Source: Thermus filiformis
Lineage (GTDB): Bacteria; Deinococcota; Deinococci; Deinococcales; Thermaceae
DNA: 64,000 nt
Direction of reading: 5' to 3'
NCBI RefSeq assembly: GCF_000771745.2
Contig: NZ_JPSL02000037.1
Span: forward strand, 124,001-188,000
The position numbers and the translations under genes are program-made. Position 1 is the first letter of the stretch, and the number at the start of each line of letters is the position of its first letter. The notes below the pieces were generated by a model. It was given only the letters and a program-made list of their open reading frames with translations, made no database searches and was not told the DNA's origin. Below are positions 9,089-16,367 of this stretch, piece after piece.

Positions 9089-10346
9089 GGTCGTGTCAAG
9101 AGTTTTGTGTAAGCCTCTGTGTAAGGGGGCCATACCGCTCCTCAAGCATCTTCTCCAGCTTTTCCCTGGCCTCACCAAACCCCTTCAACCTCCGCTCACC
9201 CCACCTCGTCTCCTGACGCTCCGACTCCAAGTACAAGAGCTTGTAAACCGCCGCCTCAGAAGGAAACTTGTGGTCCCGTACCTTCGTCCCACGCCTCACC
9301 TCCCGGATAAACCGCTCCATCAAGTTGGTGCTACGGAGATAGCCCCAAAGCTCCCGGGGATACTCGTAGAACCGCAGGAAGGCCCCCGAGTCTTCCAACC
9401 ACATCCCCACCGCCCGCGGGTACCGCGCACCCCAAGCCTCTCTTAGTGCCTCCAGCGCTTTCAGCGCCTCGGCCCGGCTCTCGGCTTCGTACACCCGCTT
9501 CAGCTCCTCCGCGAATAGGGCCCGGTCCCGCGGTCTCACCTGACCCAGACTCCACCGCACCCCGTGCACCACGCACCGCTGCCACTGGGCCAGAGGGTAG
9601 ACCCTGGCGATTGCTTCGGCCAAACCCGGTAAACCGTCGGTAATGAAAAGCAACACCCGCTCCAGCCCCCGCTCCCTCAGCTCCCGGAGCACACCCTCCC
9701 ACGAGGTGGCGTTCTCCGAGGGAAAGAGCCAGTACCCTAGGACCCTGCGCTCCCCCTCCGGGCTGACCCCCAGGGCCACGTAGACCGAGGACCGGACTAC
9801 TCCTTCCCCCTCCTGAAAGACCTTGAGGGACAAGCCGTCCAGGTAAACGAAGGCCATCTCCGGGGGCAGGGGCCTGCGGCGAAAGGCTTCGGCCGCCTCC
9901 AAGACCTGGTCGGTGAGGGCGCTCAGGGTCTCGTGGGAGTAGCGGTGGCCGAGGAGGAGGCCCAGGATCTCGGCCGCCTTGCGGTGGCTGACCCCTGAGG
10001 CGTAAAGGGCGATGGCCACCTCGCCCACGTCCACCAGCCGGCGCTGGTAGGGGACGAAGAAGGAAGGGTAGTACCTGCCCTCTCGATCCCTGGGGATGGC
10101 GAGGTCCACCTGGCCGAAGCGGGTCTGGAGGGTGCGGCGGTAGTGGCCGTTTTTCCTGCCGCCGTTTTCCCGCAGGAAGGCTTCTTGGTCCAGGTGGAGA
10201 AGAAGCTGGATCACCTCGGCCACCGTCCCCCTCACGGCTTCCCTGAGGATGGCTTGTAGGGTATCCTGGTCCACGGGGCACCTCCTTTCGCTCGTCGTGC
10301 CCCCCTATTTAACACCAGGGCCATACACATAATTCCTTACACGACC
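9089..10346 (-). mobile_element. IS256-family insertion sequence
   Basis: About 1.26 kb bounded by imperfect terminal inverted repeats. The left end is GGTCGTGTCAAGAGTTTTG; the right end read inwards is GGTCGTGTAAGGAATTATG. It has one transposase gene, which reaches almost to the left repeat. The 8 nt outside each end (GCCTCCAC and AGGGACCT) do not match, so there is no visible target duplication. The element may be old or may have taken part in a recombination that replaced one flank. Confidence 0.85.
9096..10274 (-). CDS. IS256-family (mutator-type) transposase
   Basis: Transposase of 392 aa, full length for the family. Family blocks seen: GRKNGHYRRTLQTRFG, LPRDREGRYYPSF-like strand, VYLDGLSL with the first Asp, FITDGLPGL with the second Asp, WQRCVVHGVR, and a C-terminal block LRSTNLMERFIREVRRGTKV that includes the Glu-containing helix. 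No frameshift or internal stop is seen, so it may be active. The ATG at 10274 lies about 72 nt inside the right terminal repeat. The last residues are encoded by the left terminal repeat. Confidence 0.95.
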   Translation of the reverse strand: MDQDTLQAILREAVRGTVAEVIQLLLHLDQEAFLRENGGRKNGHYRRTLQTRFGQVDLAIPRDREGRYYPSFFVPYQRRLVDVGEVAIALYASGVSHRKAAEILGLLLGHRYSHETLSALTDQVLEAAEAFRRRPLPPEMAFVYLDGLSLKVFQEGEGVVRSSVYVALGVSPEGERRVLGYWLFPSENATSWEGVLRELRERGLERVLLFITDGLPGLAEAIARVYPLAQWQRCVVHGVRWSLGQVRPRDRALFAEELKRVYEAESRAEALKALEALREAWGARYPRAVGMWLEDSGAFLRFYEYPRELWGYLRSTNLMERFIREVRRGTKVRDHKFPSEAAVYKLLYLESERQETRWGERRLKGFGEAREKLEKMLEERYGPLTQRLTQNS

Positions 10347-10500
10347 AGGGACCTTTGTTTAGCGTTCGGTGTTTAGCGTCCTTTTGGGCCATCCTGGACC
10401 CAGCTTTTTGAAGCACGGGATTTGTCCCCTCTTCTCGTACCACCGCCCCGGTAAAGTTCCGAGTCTTCCGGCGGGGCCGCATGTGCGGAGGAAACAGGGG
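10347..10500. other. Non-coding stretch with a 14-bp-period direct repeat
   Basis: GTTTAGCGT occurs at 10357-10365 and again at 10371-10379, directly outside the IS256 right end. I see no convincing gene. The rest lies downstream of the tRNA terminator. Confidence 0.35.
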
Positions 10501-10537
10501 AAATAAAAGACACCCCCGCCTCATTTCCAAGGCGGGG
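10501..10537 (-). terminator. Rho-independent terminator of the tRNA operon
   Basis: Read on the minus strand, CCCCGCC and GGCGGGG (10514-10520 with 10531-10537) form a 7-bp stem followed by GTGTCTTTTATTT. It lies just after the tRNA-Phe 3' end. Confidence 0.8.
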
Positions 10538-10549
10538 AGGTTTGCGTTC

Positions 10550-10625
10550 TGGTGCCGAGGGGCGGAATCGAACCGCCGACACTGCGATTTTCAGTCGCAT
10601 GCTCTACCAACTGAGCTACCTCGGC
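10550..10625 (-). tRNA. tRNA-Phe (GAA)
   Basis: A 76-nt cloverleaf with encoded CCA. The acceptor GCCGAGG pairs with CCTCGGC. The anticodon loop CTGAAAA gives anticodon GAA, and the T-arm has GGTTCGATTCC. It is the second gene of a two-tRNA transcript and follows tRNA-Asp with a 1-nt spacer. Confidence 0.97.
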
Positions 10626-10626
10626 G

Positions 10627-10703
10627 TGGCGGCCCCGACGGGACTCGAACCCGCGATCTCCCACGTGACAGGCGGGTGTGTTAACCAACTACACCACGGG
10701 GCC
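10627..10703 (-). tRNA. tRNA-Asp (GTC)
   Basis: A 77-nt cloverleaf with encoded CCA. The acceptor GGCCCCG pairs with CGGGGCC. The anticodon loop CTGTCAC gives GTC, and the T-arm has GGTTCGAGTCC. It is first in the operon, read from a consensus promoter 43-71 nt upstream. Confidence 0.97.
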
Positions 10704-10744
10704 TCGGTTTTGGCCTGGCCGGGGGCGTCCGACCGGGCAAGTAG

Positions 10745-10774
10745 GATAATAGCCGGGAATATGGGCCTTGTCAA
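10745..10774. promoter_or_regulatory. Divergent overlapping promoters: tRNA operon (-) and small gene (+)
   Basis: On the minus strand, TTGACA (10769-10774) and TATTAT (10746-10751) are spaced by exactly 17 nt, a near-consensus stable-RNA promoter. On the plus strand GATAAT (10745-10750) uses almost the same bases as a -10 for the gene starting at 10761. The small gene's start codon therefore lies inside the tRNA promoter spacer. Confidence 0.75.
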
Positions 10775-11171
10775 GCTTCGCTGGGCCGAGGTTCTGGCCC
10801 GCCACGGGACCCGGCGGGGCATCGGGCGGGAAAGCCTCCTGGTGGACCGGGGCGAGTCGGGCTACGAAAACCGCTTCTTGCCGGACGGCCGGATCCGGTA
10901 CATGGGGGAGGGGCGGGGCCACCAGGGGCCGAGCCCGGGCAATCTGCGGCTTCTGGAAGCCCAAAGAACCGGAAAGCCCTTCCGGGTCTTCCTCCGGGAG
11001 GGGCCGGACCAGTGGCGGGACCTGGGGCTTTACCGGGTGGAGGAGGCCGAGTACGCCCCCTTCCAGGGCCGGTGGGTCTACTGGTTCACCCTAGCGCCTT
11101 GTGGATGCGAAGGAGGCCCTTCAGGGTCAGGTCCTCGTCCACCACGTGGAAGGAGGGGCAAAGGGGCCTGA
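10761..11171 (+). CDS. Small protein resembling SRA-like modified-base reader domains
   Basis: 136 aa if started at ATG 10761. The core (GYENRFLPDGRIRYMGEG, then GNLRLLEAQRTGKPFRVF and DLGLYRVEEAEY) follows the pattern of the PUA/SRA-like domain found N-terminal to some HNH or McrA-type nucleases that read modified DNA. No nuclease is fused here. The C-terminal ~28 residues run antisense into coaX and look non-native, so the functional end may be near VYWFTL. The family assignment is a pattern match by eye and tentative. Confidence 0.45.
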   Translation: MGLVKLRWAEVLARHGTRRGIGRESLLVDRGESGYENRFLPDGRIRYMGEGRGHQGPSPGNLRLLEAQRTGKPFRVFLREGPDQWRDLGLYRVEEAEYAPFQGRWVYWFTLAPCGCEGGPSGSGPRPPRGRRGKGA

Positions 11172-11844
11172 GGGTGGTGGCGAAGCCGCCCGTGGCGATG
11201 ACCAAAGCCTCTCCCGCCTCCTCCCGGAAGCGCCGGACCATCCCCTCCACCAAAGCGGCGTAGCCGAAGACCAGGCCGGAGCGGAGGGCGTCCAGGGTGT
11301 TCCGCCCCACCGCCCGGGGGGGGGCCTCGAGGTCAATCCGGGGGAGCTTGGCCGTCCGGGCGGCCAGGGCGTCGGCGGCGGTCTGGGGGCCGATGGTGAT
11401 GGCTCCCCCCAGGTAGCGGCCCGGGGCCTCCACCAGGTCAAAGGTGGTGGCGGTGCCGAAGTCCACCACCACGTACCGGCCCGTGGGGCTCTCGTAGGCC
11501 AGGGCCCCCACGGCGTTGACCAGCCGGTCCGCCCCCGCCTCCTTGGGGTTGTCTATGAGGATCTCCAGCCCGGTGTGCTCCGGCCCCACCACCAGGGCCT
11601 CGAGGCCGAAGAGGGCCCGGATGGCCGCCTTCAGCTCCCGCTCCACCGGCGGGACCACGCTGGAGATGAGGGCGGCCTGGGGGGGCGGGAGGTCCTGGAG
11701 GGCGAAGAGGTTCTTCAGGAGGACCCGGTACTCGCTTTCCATCCGCATCCGGTCGGTGTGGATGCGGAAATGGGCCACCAGGTCCTCGCCCTGGAAGACC
11801 CCCAGGGCCGTGCTGGTGTTGCCCGCGTCAATGGCGAGGAGCAT
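11086..11844 (-). CDS. coaX: Type III pantothenate kinase
   Basis: 252 aa, the usual length. It phosphorylates pantothenate, the first step of coenzyme A synthesis. It belongs to the ASKHA fold: the P-loop-like start LAIDAGNTSTALGVF, the central VVDFGTATTFDLVE, GGAITIGPQTAADAL, and the adenosine motif VIATGGFATTL. It overlaps the OsmC gene upstream by 17 nt, so the two are co-transcribed. Its tail overlaps the opposing small gene by 86 nt. Confidence 0.93.
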   Translation of the reverse strand: MLLAIDAGNTSTALGVFQGEDLVAHFRIHTDRMRMESEYRVLLKNLFALQDLPPPQAALISSVVPPVERELKAAIRALFGLEALVVGPEHTGLEILIDNPKEAGADRLVNAVGALAYESPTGRYVVVDFGTATTFDLVEAPGRYLGGAITIGPQTAADALAARTAKLPRIDLEAPPRAVGRNTLDALRSGLVFGYAALVEGMVRRFREEAGEALVIATGGFATTLRPLCPSFHVVDEDLTLKGLLRIHKALG

Positions 11845-12256
11845 CTTCCTCCCAGGGCTCCACCACCACCTCGGTGGTGATCTCGGCGTTTAGACTGGCC
11901 GAGACGGAGCAGTACTTGGTGTGGGAGAGCTCCACCGCCCGCCTTAGGGCCTCCTCGGTGACGTTCGGGCCGGAGGCGATGTGCCGCACGGTGATCTGGG
12001 TGTACCGCTTGGGGTGGGTCTCGGCCCGCACCCCCTCCACCTCCACCCGGTACCGGGCCAGGGGCTGCTTCTTCTTGTTCATGATGTCCACCACGTCGTA
12101 GGCGGTGCAGGCCCCCAGGGCCATCAGGAGGAGCTCCATGGGCCGGGGCCCGGTGGGGGGTTGGTCCCCGTCGATCATGGCCTTGTCCCCCTGCTCGTTC
12201 ACCCCCATGAACCGGTGGCCGACCAGCTGGTAGACGACGACCTTCTTCCTCGCCAT
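11828..12256 (-). CDS. OsmC/Ohr-family protein
   Basis: 142-aa OsmC-like protein, a family of Cys-based organic-hydroperoxide reductases or stress proteins. One conserved Cys is seen in LLMALGACTAYDVVDIM and the other in LSHTKYCSVSASLN, at the usual spacing. TAAACT lies 7 nt before the ATG, so the mRNA is probably leaderless. It is divergent from the amidase gene, with 38 bp between starts. Confidence 0.9.
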   Translation of the reverse strand: MARKKVVVYQLVGHRFMGVNEQGDKAMIDGDQPPTGPRPMELLLMALGACTAYDVVDIMNKKKQPLARYRVEVEGVRAETHPKRYTQITVRHIASGPNVTEEALRRAVELSHTKYCSVSASLNAEITTEVVVEPWEEDAPRH

Positions 12257-12294
12257 GCCCCTGAGTTTAGCAGAGGGGCTAGAATGGCGGAAGG

Positions 12295-13413
12295 ATGGCG
12301 CGCCTTTTCCTCCTCCTTTTCGCCGCCTTTGCCCTGGCCCAGTCCCCCTTCCCCCGGGTGGGGGTGCACGGGGCCTCCGAGGCTGGGCCTGGCTTCACCC
12401 GGCTGGTCTTTGACGGGGCGGTCACCTACCGGATGAACCGGGAGGGGGGGCTTCTCGTCCTCTTCTTCCCGGGCCTTTCCGCTTCGGCACAGGACCAGGT
12501 GGTGAACTCGGCCGAGGTGGCCTCGGTCCAGACCCTGCCCGAGCCGGGGGGGGTGCGGGTGGTGGTCCGGCTGAAGCGGGAGGGGGTGGAGGTGAAGGAA
12601 AGCCGCCTCAAGGAGCCGGACCGGCTGGTCCTGGACCTCTACGCGCCCCCCGCCCCGATCCCCCAGGCCCGGACGGCTTCTCCGTCAGGAGAACAGCGCA
12701 AGGATCCGCCCCCCAAGCGAGCGGTGGTGGTCCTGGACCCGGGGCACGGGGGGGTGGACCCGGGGATGGTGGGGTACGTGGTGGAGAAGGAGGTGACCCT
12801 GGACGTGGCCCTGCGGCTCAAGAAGCTCCTCGAGGCCCAAGGAATCCAGGTCCGCCTCACCCGGGACCGGGACGCCCACCTCTCCCCGGACAAGCGCACC
12901 GACCTCTCCCGCCGGGCGGCCATGGCCGACTCCTCCCAGGTCAACCTCTTCATCTCCATCCACGTGAACGCCACGCCCACCCGGACGGCCAGGGGGGTGG
13001 AGGTTTTCTACTTCGGCCAGACCCAGAGCCAGGAGGTCCTACAGCGGGTGATCTGGGAGAACGGCGGGGGCGAGCTGGGGCGGCGGCTCACGGAGGAGGC
13101 GAGGACCGCGGCCCAGAAGGTCCTGACCGACGTCCTGGCCCAGGCCAACCAGCGCTACAGCCAGTCCCTGGCCGAGACCCTGGGCCGCCTCCTCTCCCAG
13201 GCCACGGGGAGCCCCTACCGGGGGAGCTTCCCCGGCGACCTCTTCGTCCTCCGCTACGCCCGGGTGCCCGCCGTCTTGGTGGAGATAGGCTTCGGCGACC
13301 ACCCGGTGGAGGGGCGGCTTCTTTCGGACGGGGCCTACCGGCAGAAGGTGGCCGAGGGGCTTCTTTCCGGGGTGCTCCGTTTCCTTGCGGCCGGGGCCTT
13401 CGGCTACCGGTAG
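12295..13413 (+). CDS. N-acetylmuramoyl-L-alanine amidase (AMIN + Amidase_3)
   Basis: Exported cell-wall hydrolase, 372 aa. It has a short signal peptide (residues 1-16, ending FALAQS), an AMIN-type beta domain (about 20-117), a Pro-rich linker, then Amidase_3 (about 142-365). Zinc and catalytic residues lie in VVVLDPGHGGVDPG, VVEKEVTLDVALRL, FISIHVNA and VLVEIGFGDH. It cleaves the lactyl-L-alanine bond of peptidoglycan, probably for cell separation. TAGAAT (12280-12285) lies 9 nt before the ATG. The gene is convergent with, and overlaps by 10 nt, the kinase gene. Confidence 0.94.
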   Translation: MARLFLLLFAAFALAQSPFPRVGVHGASEAGPGFTRLVFDGAVTYRMNREGGLLVLFFPGLSASAQDQVVNSAEVASVQTLPEPGGVRVVVRLKREGVEVKESRLKEPDRLVLDLYAPPAPIPQARTASPSGEQRKDPPPKRAVVVLDPGHGGVDPGMVGYVVEKEVTLDVALRLKKLLEAQGIQVRLTRDRDAHLSPDKRTDLSRRAAMADSSQVNLFISIHVNATPTRTARGVEVFYFGQTQSQEVLQRVIWENGGGELGRRLTEEARTAAQKVLTDVLAQANQRYSQSLAETLGRLLSQATGSPYRGSFPGDLFVLRYARVPAVLVEIGFGDHPVEGRLLSDGAYRQKVAEGLLSGVLRFLAAGAFGYR

Positions 13414-14174
13414 GGAAAGGCCAAAAGGGCCTCCCGGGCCGAGGGGAAGCGCTCCTTGGGGTCCTTGGCCAGGAGGCGGCGCAGGTAGGCCCAGAGCTCT
13501 TCCTCGAGGCCAGGGATGGGGGGCGGGGGGGCGTGGAGGTGGGCTTGGGCCACCTCCTCCGGGCTCCCGGTGAAGGGGAGCTCCCCGGCCAGGGCCCAGT
13601 AGAGGAGGACCCCGGCGGAGTAGAGGTCGGCCTCTGGCCCAGGGCTTTGGCCCAGGACCTGCTCCGGGGCCAGGTAGGCCAGGGTGCCCAGCCGCACCCG
13701 GACGCGGAAGACCTCCCCGATGGGCCCGGAGAGGTCAAAGTCCAGAAGCCGCGCCTCCAGGGTGGGGGCGACCACCAGGTTCTCCGGCTTCACGTCCCGG
13801 TGGACGAAGCCCCGCTCGTGCATGTGGGCCAGGGCCTCGAGGAGCTGGCGGAAGACGGAGAGAACCGCCCCCCGGTCCGCCCCCGGCCGCCAGTCCAAGA
13901 ACCGCTCCCCCGGGGCGTAGGCCAAGAGGAGGGCCGCCCCTCGGTCCTCCCTCTCCTCCAAAAGGGCCAGCACCGGGTTGATGTGGGGGTGGTCCAGGGC
14001 CCGGCCCACCCGGTACTCCCGCTCGGCCCGGCCCCTCAGGCCCCGGGGGAAGGCCTTGACCGCGTAGGGGGTCCCGAAGAGGTCAAAGGCCAGGTAGACG
14101 GTGGCCAAAGCCCCCCGGGCCAGGGGGCGCACCACCTTGTACCGGTTGAGCAGGGTTTCCCCCACCAGGCTCAC
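13404..14174 (-). CDS. Hanks-type Ser/Thr protein kinase with DFD in place of DFG
   Basis: 256 aa, essentially a bare kinase domain with no membrane segment or sensor. It has the Gly-loop region ARGALATVYLA (degenerate GxGxxG), the ATP Lys in YAVKAF, the catalytic loop HRDVKPEN, and an APE-like block LAPEQV. The metal-binding motif reads DFDLSG instead of DFG; the Asp is kept, so activity is possible. The start is GTG 14174, with TATAGT 8 nt upstream. It is divergent from the patatin gene. The substrate is unknown. Confidence 0.92.
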   Translation of the reverse strand: MSLVGETLLNRYKVVRPLARGALATVYLAFDLFGTPYAVKAFPRGLRGRAEREYRVGRALDHPHINPVLALLEEREDRGAALLLAYAPGERFLDWRPGADRGAVLSVFRQLLEALAHMHERGFVHRDVKPENLVVAPTLEARLLDFDLSGPIGEVFRVRVRLGTLAYLAPEQVLGQSPGPEADLYSAGVLLYWALAGELPFTGSPEEVAQAHLHAPPPPIPGLEEELWAYLRRLLAKDPKERFPSAREALLAFPYR

Positions 14175-14233
14175 GCCTTCACTATACCGGCCAGCCTCAA
14201 CTCGGGCTCATTTTGCCCGCTTAAGATTGGGGC

Positions 14234-14974
14234 ATGCGGGCCTTGGTCCTTTCCGGCGGCGGGGCCAGGGGGCTGGCCCACATCGGGGCTTTGGAGGTCT
14301 TCCAGGAGCAGGGCATCGCCTTTGACCTGGTGGTGGGGACGAGCATGGGGGCCATCGTGGGGGCCCTCTTCGCGGCCGGCCGTTCCCCGGCGGAGATCCT
14401 GGCCCTCGCCCGCAAGACCCCCTGGCTCTCCCTCCTCGGCCTCTCCCCCCGGGAGGGGATCTTCTCCCGCCGCAAGCTCTCGGGTTTTCTGGCCGAGCAC
14501 CTCCCCCCCCGGTTTGAGGACCTCCCTCTGCCCCTGGTGGTCACGGCGGTGGACCTGGAGCGGGGCCGGCCCCTCTACCTGCGCCAGGGGGAGCTGGTGA
14601 GCGCCGTCCTGGCCTCCGCCGCCTACCCCGGCCTCCTGGCCCCGGTGGAGCGGGAGGGGGTCCTCTTGGTGGATGGGGGGGTGCTGGACAACCTGCCCGT
14701 GGACGCGGCCCGGTTCCTGGGGGCGGAGGAGGTCTACGCGGTGGACGTGAGCGCCGAGGTCTTTGGGGAGGCCCTTCCCCGGAACCTCCTGGGGGTGGCC
14801 CGGCGGGCGGTGGACCTGATGCAGGCCCAGCTCACCGCCCTCCGGCTCGCCCTCTACCCCCCGGAGGTCTACGTCCGCCCGCGGCTTTTGGGGGTGGGGA
14901 TAGAGGCCTTCGGCCGGCTCGAGGAGATCTACCAAGCGGGCAAGGAGGCGGCGAGGGCTGCCCTGGCGGAGTAG
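14234..14974 (+). CDS. Patatin-like phospholipase (RssA type)
   Basis: 246 aa. A Ser-Asp dyad hydrolase: the oxyanion loop GGGARGLAHIGAL, the nucleophile elbow GTSMG (about residue 38), and the Asp in VDGGVLDNLP. It lacks a signal peptide, so it probably acts on lipids or acyl esters from the cytoplasmic side. TAAGAT lies 8 nt before the ATG. Its TAG stop forms the first half of the -10 of the signal peptidase gene that follows. Confidence 0.92.
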   Translation: MRALVLSGGGARGLAHIGALEVFQEQGIAFDLVVGTSMGAIVGALFAAGRSPAEILALARKTPWLSLLGLSPREGIFSRRKLSGFLAEHLPPRFEDLPLPLVVTAVDLERGRPLYLRQGELVSAVLASAAYPGLLAPVEREGVLLVDGGVLDNLPVDAARFLGAEEVYAVDVSAEVFGEALPRNLLGVARRAVDLMQAQLTALRLALYPPEVYVRPRLLGVGIEAFGRLEEIYQAGKEAARAALAE

Positions 14975-14987
14975 ACTGGGAGAGGAT

Positions 14988-15794
14988 ATGCGGGCGTTTC
15001 TGGAATACCTTTGGAAAGAGTGGTTCCGTCAGGTGGGGGAGGCCCTCCTGGTGGCCTTCTTGGTCACCACCTTCGTCTTCACCACCGTGGGGGTGGTGGG
15101 GCAGAGCATGTTCCCCACCCTGAGGAACGGGGAGCGGGTCCTGGTGCCCAAGTGGGAGACCTGGCTGGTCCGCTTTGGCCTCGCCGAGTGGCGGCGGGGG
15201 GAGATCGCCATTTTGAAGCCGCCGGAGGGCACCCCCTACTCCGTGGCCCGCTTCCCCGTCTTGGGCTTTTCCTTCCGGGCCTTCTTCATCAAGCGGATCG
15301 TGGCCGTCCCGGGGGACGAGGTCTACGTGGAGCGGGGGGTGGTGTACGTGAACGGGAAGCCCCTGGACGAGCGGCACATCTCGGACTACATCCAGGTCTG
15401 GCCCGACTCCTTCCCCGGGGCCTGTTACAAGGACGGGAAGCTCACCCGGGTCATCACCCAGCAGGGGGAGTTCTCCCTGGCCCTTCTGCCCCCCTACCTG
15501 AAGCCTCTGGTCTCCATGCTTGAGCCCCCGGACGAGGCCACGGTGGAGCGGAGCCGGCTGGAGGAGACCTGCGTGGTGGGCCGGATCCGGCTGGCCAAGG
15601 ACTACTACTTCGTCATGGGGGACAACCGGAGCCTGGGGGGCTCGGAGGACAGCCGCACCTTCGGCCCGGTGCACAAGTCCGCCATCGCCGGGCGGGCCAG
15701 CTTCGTCTGGTGGCCCGTTTTCGTCCGGGACGAGAAGGGCATTCGGCTGAACCTGCGAAGCCTCCCCGTCCCCCCCGCCTACCGGCTGGAGTAG
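14988..15794 (+). CDS. lepB: Signal peptidase I
   Basis: 268-aa membrane serine protease that removes signal peptides from secreted proteins. It has one N-terminal membrane segment (about residues 17-35), the catalytic Ser in GQSMFPTL, the general-base Lys in FIKRIVAVPGDEVYV, and the C-terminal box MGDNRSLGGSEDSRTFGPV. A ~55-residue insert between boxes D and E matches larger family members. The preceding stop TAG with ACT forms a -10 (14972-14977). Confidence 0.95.
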   Translation: MRAFLEYLWKEWFRQVGEALLVAFLVTTFVFTTVGVVGQSMFPTLRNGERVLVPKWETWLVRFGLAEWRRGEIAILKPPEGTPYSVARFPVLGFSFRAFFIKRIVAVPGDEVYVERGVVYVNGKPLDERHISDYIQVWPDSFPGACYKDGKLTRVITQQGEFSLALLPPYLKPLVSMLEPPDEATVERSRLEETCVVGRIRLAKDYYFVMGDNRSLGGSEDSRTFGPVHKSAIAGRASFVWWPVFVRDEKGIRLNLRSLPVPPAYRLE

Positions 15795-15806
15795 GGCCCT
15801 CCTGGC

Positions 15807-16367
15807 CTAGTCCAGGACGAGCACGATCAGCCGGCCCGGGCCGTGGACCCCCTTGACCATCACCTGGCCGATGTCCGCGCTCTTGGAGGGGCCCGAGTGG
15901 AGGCCGAGGGCGCTCGGAAGCTCCTCCAGCTCCAAAAGGGCCTCGAGGAGGGTGGGGTAAAGCCTCGCCCGTTCCAGGAGGACCAGGTGGACGGGAGGAA
16001 GGAGCTGGGCCTTCCGCCCGTCCGCGCTGGAGAGGGCCACGGTCCCGGTCTCGGCCACCCCGAAGGCGGCCAGGCTCAGCCCCAGGGGGGCCTCCTCGGG
16101 GGGCAGGAGGGGGAGGGCGGGGCGGAGGTCTAAAGGGACGCCCCGGCCCACCGCCACCCCGGAAAACCCCTGGGCCAGGGCCTCGATCTGGGCTCGGGCC
16201 TGGGCCCGGGCCACCCGGCGCCCCTCCGCTCCGTTCTCCTCCAGGCGGCGCAGGAAGAGGTCCAAAAGGTCCGGGGGGGAGGGCAGGTGGAGCCTTCCCG
16301 GGTGCTCCGCCCGGGGCCGGTCCTTCAGGGCCTCCCGGATCCGTTTCAGGACTTCCTCGCGGCTCAT
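15807..16367 (-). CDS. lutC: Lactate utilization protein C
   Basis: 186 aa, LUD/DUF162 family. LutC is part of the LutABC complex, which oxidises L-lactate to pyruvate. The signature VAETGTVALSSADGRKAQLLPP and the C-terminal SADIGQVMVKGVHGP are family blocks. The ATG at 16367 overlaps the lutB stop (ATGA). It converges on lepB with a 12-nt gap. Confidence 0.92.
   Translation of the reverse strand: MSREEVLKRIREALKDRPRAEHPGRLHLPSPPDLLDLFLRRLEENGAEGRRVARAQARAQIEALAQGFSGVAVGRGVPLDLRPALPLLPPEEAPLGLSLAAFGVAETGTVALSSADGRKAQLLPPVHLVLLERARLYPTLLEALLELEELPSALGLHSGPSKSADIGQVMVKGVHGPGRLIVLVLD

Noticed and set aside
10542-10760. Extension of the small gene upstream through the tRNAs
   Set aside because: The extra residues are antisense tRNA-Phe and tRNA-Asp sequence. 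The ATG at 10761 is the first plausible start.
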